Source of the DNA: Pirellulaceae bacterium | Lineage (GTDB): Bacteria > Planctomycetota > Planctomycetia > Pirellulales > Pirellulaceae | Direction: 5' to 3' | DNA length: 64,000 nucleotides | NCBI GenBank assembly: GCA_019636385.1 | Contig: JAHBXT010000002.1 | Span: 310,001-374,000 of the forward strand | Shown here: piece after piece, positions 46,784 through 57,100 of the stretch | How the letters are laid out: every line of letters begins with the position of its first letter | Numbering within the stretch: the stretch's first letter is position 1 | Notes under the pieces: model-generated | What the model was told of the DNA's origin: nothing | Database searches by the model: none | Seen by the model: only the letters and a program-made list of their open reading frames with translations | Translations under genes and position numbers: made by a program

Positions 46784-47215
46784 TTCTTGGGATTTCAGGG
46801 AAAGCGAAAGTAGCAGAATAGGTCGTTTGGGACGTATGCGAGATATTTCAGCATCGCTGTTTTGGAAAGTGCCAAGCGGATGCCGAATTGATTGCTCCTC
46901 GCTTCTAGTCGGGCGCGGGTGATGCGCGCGCGACGGCCGCCTTCGGCGGGGACGCTTGTTCTAGCGATCGCAATTGCTGGTCTAAGTAGGTAGTGCTCTG
47001 AAAGACTGTTGTATGTCCCCATACACCATGCGTCTGCGTTGTATGTCCCCGTGGAACTACCCGTAGAACTACAATTTGTTGGAACTATTCTGGTTTTGCG
47101 GCGTTTCCTGCTGGTTTAACTGTGTCTTTGAGTGCGGTGCAGAAACGACTAGCGTTGTCTACAATGGAGTCTTCGCAACTTCAGTGGTTTCGTGCTCTCC
47201 GGTGATCTAGCTCTC
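46784..47215. other. Intergenic region with short direct repeats
   Basis: About 430 bases with no convincing gene. It holds a 13-base direct repeat and three GAACTA copies (see separate entry), and a GC hairpin CCGCC-TTC-GGCGG at 46937-46949. Confidence 0.5.
47008..47087. repeat. 13-bp direct repeat (30-bp period) and GAACTA repeats
   Basis: GTTGTATGTCCCC occurs exactly at 47008-47020 and again at 47038-47050. GAACTA then occurs at 47054-47059, 47066-47071 and 47082-47087. Such short repeats could be binding sites or remains of a mobile-element end; no transposase is nearby. Confidence 0.5.
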
Positions 47216-50200
47216 ATGTTCGTTTCACTTCGCAAAGCGTTCGGCTTGGGGCTGTTGGTTGTTTGTAACGGTCACCTGCGCGCAGATACACCAGCGGCTG
47301 GTTCGCCGCCAACGGATTTGTCTGCCGAGGCACGGGCGATTTTGTCGGATCGCTGCTTCACGTGCCATGGTCCTGATGCCTCGCAGCGAGTTTCCGAATT
47401 ACGGCTGGACGATCAACAATCGACTTACGAGTGGGCGGTCCAGCCAGGCAACTCGGCAGGTAGTGAGCTGGTCAAGCGCATCATGTCGTCCGATCCGGAT
47501 TATGTGATGCCGCCACCGAGCACCAAGAGTGCTCTCTCCGACCAACAGAAGCAGACTCTGCAGCGGTGGATCGACTTGGGGGCAACTTTCGACAGGCATT
47601 GGTCGTTCGAGCCCCTGCGAGAATTGACGCCGCCGCCGATGCCGCAGTCGTTCGCATGGAACGAAAGCTCAAACCCTATCGACGCTTGGGTAGGCCAACA
47701 GCTAAGAGCCATTGGTCTGGAGCCGTCTGAACGCGCTGATCTAGTGACGCTAATCCGACGACTGACCATCGACTTGACAGGATTGTTGCCTACCGAGGCG
47801 GAGCTAGATGAATGGTTATCGACGAGCCAACCAGGAAATTGCGAGCCGCTGGTGGATCGGTTGCTAGGGAGTCCTCACTTTGGCGAAAAATGGGCGGTAG
47901 ATTGGCTGGATGCGGCTCGATACGCCGACACGTTTGGCTACCAGGCCGATGTTTATCGTGCGACATGGCCATGGCGCGATTGGGTGGTCCGTGCGTTGAA
48001 TGATAACTTACCGTTCGACCAATTCATTACCTGGCAGCTGGCAGGAGACTTGTTGCCTAATCCAACCCGCGATCAATTAGTCGCTACCGCTTTTAACCGC
48101 TTACACAGGCAGACGAACGAAGGTGGAAGCGTAGAAGAAGAATTTCGATCGGAATACGTGGCTGATCGGGTAAACACCTTTGGGGCTGCATTTCTTGGAT
48201 TGACCATGGAATGTGCGCGGTGCCATGATCATAAGTATGATCCGATCACTCAGCGAGAGTACTATCAGTTGTCGGCGTTTTTTAACAATATCGATGAATC
48301 GGGATTGTATTCGCATTTCACCTCAGCCGTACCAACGCCGGCCTTGCCGTTGCCGACTCCCGAGCAAGAATCGCAGATCGCTCAACTGGCTGACAGGATA
48401 GCGCAGAAGCGGCGGCAGCTACAACAGCTAAGAGTGCTGTCGGCAGATCAGATTCATCCCGAACAGCAACCGATCTCCGATCAAAGTTCCGGTTCTGCTG
48501 AAATTCAGTCGTTGTCCAGGCTGCCCGAAGTTTCTGAGCAAATTTCAGCCATCCAGCAGCGACTCAACACGCGACAAGTTGCACACTATTCTTTCGACAG
48601 CATCGCAGACCATAAACTGCGTAACGAGGTCAAATCCCAAGATACAGGCAAGGTCAGCGATTCGCCCAGTTTGATTGACGGCGTGCTCGGCCAAGGCTTG
48701 TTACTGAGTGGTGAGAACAACGCCACCATCCCCGAAGGCGGTTCGTGGACGCGCCATCAGCCGTTTACGATCTCGCTGTGGATTCGTGTGCCACGACATT
48801 TTAACCGCTGCGTGGTCTTCCATCGTTCTCGGGCTTGGACGGATGCGGGTAGTCGCGGCTACGAACTGCTGCTGGAAGACGGAAAGTTGAGTGCCGCCAT
48901 GATCCACTTTTGGCCGGGCAACGCTGTGCGCGTGTTGGCCGACCAACCGCTGCCACTGGACCAGTGGTGTCAAGTGACGTGGGTCTATGACGGTTCTAGT
49001 CAGGCGGACGGCATGGAACTTTATGTCAATGGCCAGCGGCAGGCGACTTCCATCGTCCGCGACTGCCTGACACAGTCGGCGCATGGTTCAGAAGCGAGCG
49101 AGCTAACGATTGGCCAGCGATTTCGAGATGTCGGCTTCAAAGACGGACGAGTCGATGAGCTGCGTCTATATGAAGCAGCGCTTACTGAACTTGAATGCCA
49201 ATATCTGTACTGGCAAGACACTGCCCCTGATTCGGTAGCAGAGCAGATGGCGTTGGTCTCCCCACAACAGTGGCAACAGTTTGCGGCCCGCTGTGGGCCA
49301 GAGCAAACGCAGTTAGAATCTGAGTTGTTCGAGTTGCGCACCTCACTGAGCCAACTAGCGGAGCCGATACCTGAAATGATGGTCATGCGCGAGTTGCCTG
49401 AGCCGCGTCCAACGTTTGTGCTACGTCGTGGTACATACGATCAGCCTCAAGAGGCTGTTGAGCGCGGTGTGCCGGAAAGCATCTTGTCGTTGGCAAGCGT
49501 TACAGGGCAGAGCAATCAGACTAGCGATGTAGTCCCTGCGGTAGCTAGCGTCCGTCCCAGCCGGTTGGACCTGGCGCAGTGGCTGACTAGTCCCCAACAT
49601 CCGCTGACCGCCCGCGTAGCCGTCAATCGCATTTGGCAGTCCTTGTTTGGTCGTGGGCTAGTGAGTACCGCCGAGGATTTTGGATCGCAAGGTACGCCGC
49701 CAACACACCCCGATTTATTGGACTGGCTGGCGGGGCAGTATATCCGCTCAGGTTGGAATACGAAGGCGCTCATCAAATTGATTGTCACCAGCCAGACCTA
49801 CCAGCAGTCGTCCACTGCCAATACGGCATTGCTGCGAGATGATCCAGAGAATCGTTGGCTGGCGCGCGGGCCCGCCGTGCGCCTGAGCGCTGAACAGCTG
49901 CGCGATGCCGCGTTACAGGCTGGGAATTTATTAGTCACTAAACTTGGTGGACCACCCGTTAAGCCGTATCAACCCGACGGATTATGGGAGGAAAAGTCTG
50001 GACAAGCCTATCAACGCGACATCGGCGAAGGCAGTCGCCGCCGCAGCGTGTACACTTTTTGGAAGCGAACGTCACCGCCACCGATGATGATGACGTTTGA
50101 TGCCAGCAATCGCGAAGTCTGCATGGTCCAGCGCCAGAGGACATTGACACCGCTGCAGACGCTGGTGTTGTTGAATGACCCGCAGTTTGTCGAGGCGGCG

Positions 50201-50491
50201 CGCGGGCTGGCCAGCCATGTCGCCGAGCAGCATGGTCACTTGCCAGATCGACTCAAATCCATATTCCGCAGGCTGACAGCACGTCAGCCTGTCTCGGCAG
50301 AATTAGATGTTCTCCAGCGACTGTACGCTGAACAATTCGATTACTTCCAATCGAATCCGTCGGCGATCGAGCAGTTCTTAACTGTTGGTGACTTTCGAGC
50401 GCCGGATGAGCTGGTTGGTCCCGAGTTGGCGGCGCTATGCGTAGTGGCCGAGGGATTGATGAGCTACGACGAATTCGTCATGAAAAGGTAG
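47216..50491 (+). CDS. Exported DUF1549/DUF1553 protein with cytochrome-like and LamG domains
   Basis: 1091 residues. Signal peptide, then a PSCyt1 heme motif CFTCHGPDAS (47-51), the DUF1549 domain (about 120-350; LTIDLTGLLPTEAELD, DWLDAARYADTFGYQ, ECARCHDHKYDPI with a second CxxCH), a LamG/concanavalin-like domain (about 450-650) inserted before DUF1553 (about 785-1080; NRIWQSLFGRGLV, LNDPQFVEAARGLA). Proteins of this layout are numerous in planctomycetes and are encoded beside a DUF1501 gene; they are thought to act in the periplasm on complex polysaccharides or organics. The ATG at 47216 gives a normal signal peptide. Confidence 0.92.
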   Translation: MFVSLRKAFGLGLLVVCNGHLRADTPAAGSPPTDLSAEARAILSDRCFTCHGPDASQRVSELRLDDQQSTYEWAVQPGNSAGSELVKRIMSSDPDYVMPPPSTKSALSDQQKQTLQRWIDLGATFDRHWSFEPLRELTPPPMPQSFAWNESSNPIDAWVGQQLRAIGLEPSERADLVTLIRRLTIDLTGLLPTEAELDEWLSTSQPGNCEPLVDRLLGSPHFGEKWAVDWLDAARYADTFGYQADVYRATWPWRDWVVRALNDNLPFDQFITWQLAGDLLPNPTRDQLVATAFNRLHRQTNEGGSVEEEFRSEYVADRVNTFGAAFLGLTMECARCHDHKYDPITQREYYQLSAFFNNIDESGLYSHFTSAVPTPALPLPTPEQESQIAQLADRIAQKRRQLQQLRVLSADQIHPEQQPISDQSSGSAEIQSLSRLPEVSEQISAIQQRLNTRQVAHYSFDSIADHKLRNEVKSQDTGKVSDSPSLIDGVLGQGLLLSGENNATIPEGGSWTRHQPFTISLWIRVPRHFNRCVVFHRSRAWTDAGSRGYELLLEDGKLSAAMIHFWPGNAVRVLADQPLPLDQWCQVTWVYDGSSQADGMELYVNGQRQATSIVRDCLTQSAHGSEASELTIGQRFRDVGFKDGRVDELRLYEAALTELECQYLYWQDTAPDSVAEQMALVSPQQWQQFAARCGPEQTQLESELFELRTSLSQLAEPIPEMMVMRELPEPRPTFVLRRGTYDQPQEAVERGVPESILSLASVTGQSNQTSDVVPAVASVRPSRLDLAQWLTSPQHPLTARVAVNRIWQSLFGRGLVSTAEDFGSQGTPPTHPDLLDWLAGQYIRSGWNTKALIKLIVTSQTYQQSSTANTALLRDDPENRWLARGPAVRLSAEQLRDAALQAGNLLVTKLGGPPVKPYQPDGLWEEKSGQAYQRDIGEGSRRRSVYTFWKRTSPPPMMMTFDASNREVCMVQRQRTLTPLQTLVLLNDPQFVEAARGLASHVAEQHGHLPDRLKSIFRRLTARQPVSAELDVLQRLYAEQFDYFQSNPSAIEQFLTVGDFRAPDELVGPELAALCVVAEGLMSYDEFVMKR

Positions 50492-50500
50492 TAAACAGCC

Positions 50501-52000
50501 ATGCCCCCGTTGTCATCAGCTAATTCGCCGATCGGTCTGACCGGGCCCGAGTGCCAGTCCTGGCAGCAGCGCCAGACGAGAAGATACTTTTTTGGACGTA
50601 GCGCCCTGGGGATGTCTACAGCGGCGCTGGCGGGAGTATTTCAGCGCGAGTTGCACGCCAGCGATGCTAATGCGGTTAATCCAGGAATCGGTGGTCTGTT
50701 GCAGCACTTTCATCATGCTCCGCGCGCCACGCGCATGATCTATCTGTTTATGAGCGGGGGACCTTCGCAGATCGACTTGTTCGATTACAAGCCGCGATTG
50801 AATCAAGATCAGGGAATTGAGATTCCGGAGTCGGTACGAATGGGGCAACGCTTGACGGGCATGTCCGGCAATCAAGCCAGTTTGCCGCTAGCGGGGTCAG
50901 CTTTCAAGTTTGCCCGGCATGGGCAGAGTGGTGCGTGGATCAGCGAATTGTTGCCACATACTGCGCAAGTCGTTGACGAATTGTGTTTCGTCAAATCGGT
51001 GTACACCGAAGCGATCAACCATGACCCGGCGATCACCTTTATCCAGACCGGTTCTCAGGTCGCTGGCCGACCGTCGTTGGGCGCCTGGCTAGACTATGGG
51101 CTCGGTAGTACCAACCAGGATTTGCCGGCCTTCTGTGTGTTAGTGACTAAAAACAAAGGCGGCCAGCCTCTGTACGCTCGGCTATGGGGCAGCGGATTTC
51201 TGCCGGCCAATCATCAAGGGGTACAATTTCGGGCAGGCTCCAGTCCAGTGCTTTACCTAAGCAATCCGGATGGTATCTCACGAGATTCGCGGCGCCGAAT
51301 GCTCGATCGACTGAATGAACTGCATGAATTGGAGCTTCAATCGCGCATGGACCCGTTGATTGAGCAGCGAGTAGCGCAAAGCGAGATGGCCTTTCGAATG
51401 CAAGCGTCGATACCCGAGGTGGCTGATATCAGCCATGAGCCTCAGAGTACATTTGATCTGTACGGTGAGGAAGCCCGTCAGCCCGGCACGTTTGCAGCCA
51501 ATTGTTTGCTGGCGCGGCGATTGATCGAGCGCGATGTGCGCTGCGTTCAATTATTTCACAAGGATTGGGATCACCATGGTGGATTGCCCGGTGCTATCAG
51601 GGCCGAGTGTCGCCAAGTCGACCAAGCCTCAGCTGCTTTGGTTCAAGACTTGAAGCGTCTGGGGTTGCTGGCTGAAACACTGGTCGTGTGGGGGGGGGAA
51701 TTTGGCCGCACCGCTTACAGTCAAGGCAAACTAACGGCGACTGATTATGGTCGAGACCATCATCCGCGTTGTTTCACAATGTGGATGGCCGGCGGAGGGG
51801 TGAGAGCAGGTACCAGTTATGGCGTGACCGACGACTACAGTTATAACATCCTCGAGCAACCAGTTCACATCCACGATCTAAACGCTACTATCATGCATCT
51901 GCTGGGAATCGATCATGAGCGGCTGACCTTCAAGTATCAAGGGCGGCACTACCGCCTGACAGACGTGCATGGCACCATCATCCAGGATATTCTGAGTTAA
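50501..52000 (+). CDS. DUF1501 family exported protein (partner of the DUF1549/1553 protein)
   Basis: 499 residues with a twin-arginine leader QTRRYFFGRSALGMSTAALAGVFQ-type (split here) near residues 26-50. Family blocks: MIYLFMSGGPSQIDLFDYKP, LCFVKSVYTEAINHDPAI, GGEFGRTAYSQG and the C-terminal GVTDDYSYNI. It starts 9 bases after the DUF1549/DUF1553 gene, so they form one transcript, the usual arrangement of this pair. The function is not known; a protein related to the sulfatase or phosphatase fold is likely. Confidence 0.93.
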   Translation: MPPLSSANSPIGLTGPECQSWQQRQTRRYFFGRSALGMSTAALAGVFQRELHASDANAVNPGIGGLLQHFHHAPRATRMIYLFMSGGPSQIDLFDYKPRLNQDQGIEIPESVRMGQRLTGMSGNQASLPLAGSAFKFARHGQSGAWISELLPHTAQVVDELCFVKSVYTEAINHDPAITFIQTGSQVAGRPSLGAWLDYGLGSTNQDLPAFCVLVTKNKGGQPLYARLWGSGFLPANHQGVQFRAGSSPVLYLSNPDGISRDSRRRMLDRLNELHELELQSRMDPLIEQRVAQSEMAFRMQASIPEVADISHEPQSTFDLYGEEARQPGTFAANCLLARRLIERDVRCVQLFHKDWDHHGGLPGAIRAECRQVDQASAALVQDLKRLGLLAETLVVWGGEFGRTAYSQGKLTATDYGRDHHPRCFTMWMAGGGVRAGTSYGVTDDYSYNILEQPVHIHDLNATIMHLLGIDHERLTFKYQGRHYRLTDVHGTIIQDILS

Positions 52001-52048
52001 TACACAATCAAAAAAAGAGATTTCGATTCACAAGTGGAGTGAAATGCG

Positions 52049-52426
52049 ATGGGCGCCAAGAATGTTTTGGGTCGAGAGATGGAAGCCTGCGGTACTAAGC
52101 CGATGACGGGGTTCTATCGTGATGGTTGCTGCAACACGGGGCCTGAAGACGCTGGGTTGCATTTGGTGTGCGCTGAAATGACCGACGAGTTCCTGAAGTT
52201 TTCCAAGAGTCGCGGTAACGATTTGTCGACTCCTATGCCGCAGTACGACTTTCCAGGTTTGGAGTCCGGTGATCGTTGGTGTCTGTGCGTGCTGCGGTGG
52301 AAGGAAGCGTTTGAGGCTGGAATGGCTCCGCTGGTCAATTTGCGTGCAACACACATTAGCGCTCTGGAGTTTATCGACTTGGAGACTCTCAAAGAATATG
52401 CTACTGGGGACTCGTTAGACGATTAG
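52049..52426 (+). CDS. DUF2237 family protein
   Basis: 125 residues, no signal peptide. The family blocks are visible: NVLGREMEACGTKPMTGFYRDGCCNTGPEDAGLH (broken here), HLVCAEMTDEFLKFSKSRGNDLSTP and GDRWCLCVLRWKEA. Several Cys (C14, two in GCC, C in LVCAEM, two in WCLC) may bind metal. DUF2237 has no assigned function. It lies 48 bases after the DUF1501 gene on the same strand and might be read with it, though it looks cytoplasmic. Confidence 0.88.
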   Translation: MGAKNVLGREMEACGTKPMTGFYRDGCCNTGPEDAGLHLVCAEMTDEFLKFSKSRGNDLSTPMPQYDFPGLESGDRWCLCVLRWKEAFEAGMAPLVNLRATHISALEFIDLETLKEYATGDSLDD

Positions 52427-52695
52427 CTCTGCTCGTCGTTCTGCGCGCCAGTGCCTGAAATCTTTTCGGGTGTCTATCTACTGGACCTGGCGGCTATGAT
52501 CTGAGACAGACGGCTACGCCCACCTTCTGGCGAAGGAAGTTACGTTTATGTTCTGGCAAATGCGGCAACGATGGATGGCTGACCACTAGAGCTATTGTCG
52601 GTTATCCGGTAAAGTGACTGACGTTAATCACGATTGCTCAATTGCCCTGGATAGTCTACACAGCAGGCACTGGGATACGTTCGTAAATTCTCTTG

Positions 52696-53439
52696 ATGGG
52701 CACGCAAATCATGAGTCTCCAGCCCTTTTCGGCTGCTTGGCCATCTGATTTTTCCGGTCGTGTAAGTCTGTTTCCGTTGCCCAATGCAATTCTGTTCCCC
52801 AATTCAATTCTGCCACTGCATATTTTCGAGCCGCGATATTGCGAAATGCTGACTGACGCCCTGGCGTCTGATCGGTTAATTGCGATGGCGGTGTTGAAAC
52901 CCGACTGGCAGGCTCACTATGATCAGCGTCCACAGATAGAACGGTCGGTATGCGTAGGCAAAATTGTGTCTCACACACCTTGCGACAACGACCGACACAA
53001 CATCTTGATGTTGGGATTAAAACGAGCACGGATCACCCGCGAGTTGGATAGTCCCAAGATGTATCGTGTGGCAGAAGTTGAAGTGCTGGAGGATTACTAT
53101 CCGGATGATCCGGACCAACTCCGCCAACAATTAACGCAAGATCTTCAGAACTCGTTTATGCGGTTCGTACCCGATGGATTGGCCGCCCAAGACAGCTTTC
53201 AACAGTTGATTGGACAGCCTATTCCGCTGGGAACTTTGACCGATGCCATCGCACATGTAACCAATTTGCCGATGGCTATCAAACTGCAATTGTTAGCCGA
53301 AGCGAATGTCGATAGTCGTTGTCGATTGTTGATGCGTTGCTTGGAACAGCGCAGCGCCGACTCGGATGCGTCCGCAGAGATTTCGCTTCGCCAGGATGTA
53401 TTGGCAGGCAACTTCCCGCCACCGTTTTCAGAGAATTGA
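52696..53439 (+). CDS. Lon N-terminal (substrate-binding) domain protein
   Basis: About 247 residues. LFPLPNAILFPNSILPLHIFEPRYCEML is the start of the Lon substrate-binding fold, and the whole protein is made of this domain without the ATPase or protease parts. Such stand-alone Lon-N proteins are widespread and uncharacterised. The start may be ATG 52696 or 52711; no clear ribosome site separates them. No lon gene lies in this window. Confidence 0.88.
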   Translation: MGTQIMSLQPFSAAWPSDFSGRVSLFPLPNAILFPNSILPLHIFEPRYCEMLTDALASDRLIAMAVLKPDWQAHYDQRPQIERSVCVGKIVSHTPCDNDRHNILMLGLKRARITRELDSPKMYRVAEVEVLEDYYPDDPDQLRQQLTQDLQNSFMRFVPDGLAAQDSFQQLIGQPIPLGTLTDAIAHVTNLPMAIKLQLLAEANVDSRCRLLMRCLEQRSADSDASAEISLRQDVLAGNFPPPFSEN

Positions 53440-53526
53440 TAGTCTGGTGGCAGCTTGGCGACCACCCACCGGCAAGTGGCTGATTACTAATTGAGATAAC
53501 AACCTTTCAATCCTGTCTGGAGTGCT

Positions 53527-53988
53527 GTGATGATGATGCTGGATGTGTTCTCGCGAGTCGTGCACATTGCTACGGCCATCGTACTGTTGGGCGGCAGCAG
53601 CTATGTCCTACTGGTGTTGATGCCCGAGTTGCAACAGCGCGAGGCTGCTGAGCGAACGCAGTGGCTGGAGAAATTGCGTAGCCGTTGGCAGCCCATCGTG
53701 CATGCGGGAATTGGATTGATGCTGCTGAGCGGCTTCTACAATTACTTTCGAGCCATGCCGCTTCACAAAGGTCACGGTTTGTACCATGCACTGATTGGTA
53801 CCAAGATTCTCCTGGCTGTGGTGGTTTTTTTTCTGGCTTCCGTCTTGGTGGGCCGCAGCGCGAGATTCGAGACAATGCGCCGTGATGCGACGCGCTGGCT
53901 GAAGATCGTGTGCCTGTTGGGCCTGGCGATTGTAATCGTGTCCGGCTACCTCAAGGTCAGTGGCAACATCGTCTTACCAGCACCTTAG
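53527..53988 (+). CDS. Small four-helix membrane protein (CopD/DUF2269-like)
   Basis: 153 residues, with hydrophobic segments near 8-32, 58-75, 85-108 and 125-145. The first helix carries His (VVHIATAIVLLGG) and the second begins with His before a small-residue stretch (HAGIGLMLLSG); a later LIGTKILLAVVVFFLAS matches CopD- or DUF2269-like membrane proteins that can bind heme or copper. GTG 53527 and three ATG codons follow each other, so the exact start is open. Confidence 0.7.
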   Translation: MMMMLDVFSRVVHIATAIVLLGGSSYVLLVLMPELQQREAAERTQWLEKLRSRWQPIVHAGIGLMLLSGFYNYFRAMPLHKGHGLYHALIGTKILLAVVVFFLASVLVGRSARFETMRRDATRWLKIVCLLGLAIVIVSGYLKVSGNIVLPAP

Positions 53989-54141
53989 CCTCACAAATGC
54001 CCGAGACAGCCGGTGACCTAGGTCAGCCGTGTATTCTCAGCTACGGTTCACCCCAGGCTGGTCGAACTGAACAGCGATCGACTGATGATGATCGCTGCTG
54101 GTACTTGCCTGTAGGCAGCGCGACTTAGCACCGGCAATGTC

Positions 54142-57100
54142 TCAACCGGCCTGGCGGCGGGCTTGCAGGCGGCGCTGGTCCGGTGATTGATACAGCGCGG
54201 GTTCATCGCAACCGTCGCCACTAAAGTCACCGACGATGACGGTACCATCGGTGGAATCTAGCTCGAAAACGCGGTCCGTTGCGTCGAAGCGACCATTGCG
54301 ATTACTGTCCACCAGCACGCGGTTACCGCGTACAACGGCCAGCTCGTCGATGCCATCACCGTCAAAGTCGCCAACTAGCGGCAGGTCGCCGGGCTGACCG
54401 AGGAAACTGCGCTCGTTCAGTTTGCCATCGCCATTGGTGTCCAAATTCCATTGGCCGTCGCGGAAGGTGCCGATGGTTGAAACGCCATCACCGTTGAAAT
54501 CGCCTGACACTGCGATATCGCGTGCGCTTCCGAATCGGAAGACGTGGTCAATCACATCGGCACGACCCTGCCCGTCTCGTCGTGGTTGCATCAGGCGGGG
54601 AGAGTCTGGAGTTTCGTCTGGTCCCCGAGGAATATTCTTAGGTCGTTGAGTTCGCACAAAGTTCTGCGGATCAGGCATGCCGGGTTCTACCGCCAGTGCG
54701 CGATCATCTCCCGTCCACTTATGACCAAAGATACCGATGTCATCTTTGCCGTCTCCGTCCCAATCGCCAACGACCGGTTGGTCGCCTTTGGTTCCCAGTT
54801 TGAGCCAGATATCCTCTTCGTCCCAGCGCCCGTTTCCATTGATGTCGATAAACCATTCGCCATCCAGGAACAGCGCCAATTCGTCGAAGCCATCACCATT
54901 GAAGTCACCCATCAAGGGTGTTGCACCCTGCAGATAGAATGCTGCTGGTGACTCGGAGTCGGGAGTGTTTGGCGTTAGACTTGTAAAGCGATACTGACTC
55001 GAGCGCATTCCGCGCACTGTCCATGACTGGACATCCAGCAAGTTGGCTTGATCCTGAACGGTCTCGGGACTGATAGGATCGCCATTGCGCATGCCACGCG
55101 GGAAGCCGCCGTTGACAACGCTCAGGTGCCAGGTCATTTCCGGTAAATGACCACCGCCAACGATCAGCGGCAATGGGGCCCAACGCAGGGGCTGCCACAA
55201 GATCGGCTGCAAGCCTGGGAATAATTCGCGGTCTACCAGCGGGCGTTCCAGTAGAGGCGGTGGAGGCAGCGGCGGTGGTGGCGGAAAGATGGGTTCGGTC
55301 TGAACCTCGCTGAAATTGTTCTCCATCGAGTGCTCGCCGACCTGCAGTTCAATAGCGAATATTGCATCCCGCAGTTGAGCAGCGCCCAGTTGTCGCAACG
55401 GGTGAGCAGGGGCTAGGGAGTCAAGGAACTGGTCAATGTCCGCCTGATTGGGAAGCACGCGCCCTCCAGTAGTCCCCGGTGAGTCGATCCAGTCGAGATA
55501 GTCCTCTGGCTGGGTCTGCAAGACATGGTAGATTCCCGGCGGCAGACCAGCGAATTCGTAGTAGCCGTTGTGGTCGGTTTTAGCTTCGATAAATGGACCA
55601 GAATAGGTGCCCGGCAAAGCCAGGTTGCTGGAGACGGGTTGCCCATGGCGGTCCAGCAAACGCAGAACGACGCCAGCAATCGGACGATCATCGTCCGTGC
55701 GTCGACCGTCGTGAGTCCCCTGAATATTTGCGGGGAACTGGCCGAAGACCGTTTTGATCGTTGGGCCATCTTGATAGACGTAGCCCGACAACCTGGCGGG
55801 CAGCAGTTCGCAGAAGTCGTAGTGAACCAGATTCGCGCCGGCTCCGATGATAATGGCGGATATCTCATCCTGCACAGCGTCAATTCCGCCACCTGATCCT
55901 GCCTTTTGCCCGCCTTGCAGATAGCCGGCTGGCTGAGTCTGACGGATGGTGTAGTTACCCGCGCGCAGATTGGTAAATTGGTATTGGCCTTGTGCGTCCG
56001 TGGTGGTCGTGCCAATCACGTTGCCAGATGGGTCGAGCAACGTCAATACAACGCCTGCTATGGGCGGTTCATCTTCGTTGCGCACACAGTCCTGGTTGCG
56101 ATCAAAAAATACTTGGCCAGAAATCTGTGCCGGAGGAACTTCGCAGAAATTATAGTCCACCAGTCGGGCACCGGGCTGGACAATAATCTGTGATATCAGA
56201 TCGGCGATCGATGCGTCGCCACCACCGCTACCAGCACGCTGGCCTCCTTGGAAGTATCCTGCAGGTTGAATCTCTCTAACTGTATAGGTATCTGGAGTCA
56301 AGTTGTCGAATCGGTAATAGCCTTGAGCATCGGTTAAGACGTAGGTGATAATGGTTCCATTGCGATCGAGCAATTCGATGCGCACACCGGGCAAGGGCAT
56401 GTCGCCCTGTGCATCAATAATGCAGTTGCCGTTGGTATCGGCAATCACTCGACCTTGAATACTTCCCAGCAGCAGTTCGCCGAAATCATAGTTGATGCCT
56501 TGGGCACCGGAACCCAAGCGGATTTCAGCGATCACGTCCCCCGTTGCGTCCGTGGTGCCACCCAACGAACCCGCTGACGCACGCCCGGGGTGGTAATCAG
56601 CCGGCGTTTGCTCAGTGATGCGGTAGATGCCCGGTCGCAGATTATTGAATGAATAAAAGCCAGCCGAATTGGTACGCGTCGTGCCGACCACCTTACCAGA
56701 ACTATCCCACAGTTGAATTAGCACGTTGCCCAGCGGCAGTTCGCCGTTATCGCGCTGGCCGTTGTTGTTGGCATCGAAGTAAACGTGGCCGCTGACCTGC
56801 GCGGGCTGCAAATCGCAGAAGTTGTAGTCGGTCAACAGGCCGCCGCCACCGATGATGATCTGCGTAATGGTATTGGGATCAGCCACTGTGCCGCCGGCCG
56901 AACCTGGCTTAGCGACTCCATCGATGAATCCCGCTTGATTCGTCTGGCGGACGGTGTAGGTACCGGCTCGTAGATTACTGAATTGGTAAGTTCCATCGGC
57001 TGCGGTGCGCGTGCTGGCGACCACCTTGCCACTGCTGTCCAACAACTCGATTAACACCTGCGCCTGTGGTGCACGCACCGCGTCTTCGCTCAGGCAATCC

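Noticed and set aside
46937..46949. CCGCC-TTC-GGCGG hairpin after the tRNA, considered as terminator
   Set aside because: It lies over 150 bases downstream of the tRNA and lacks a following T-run.
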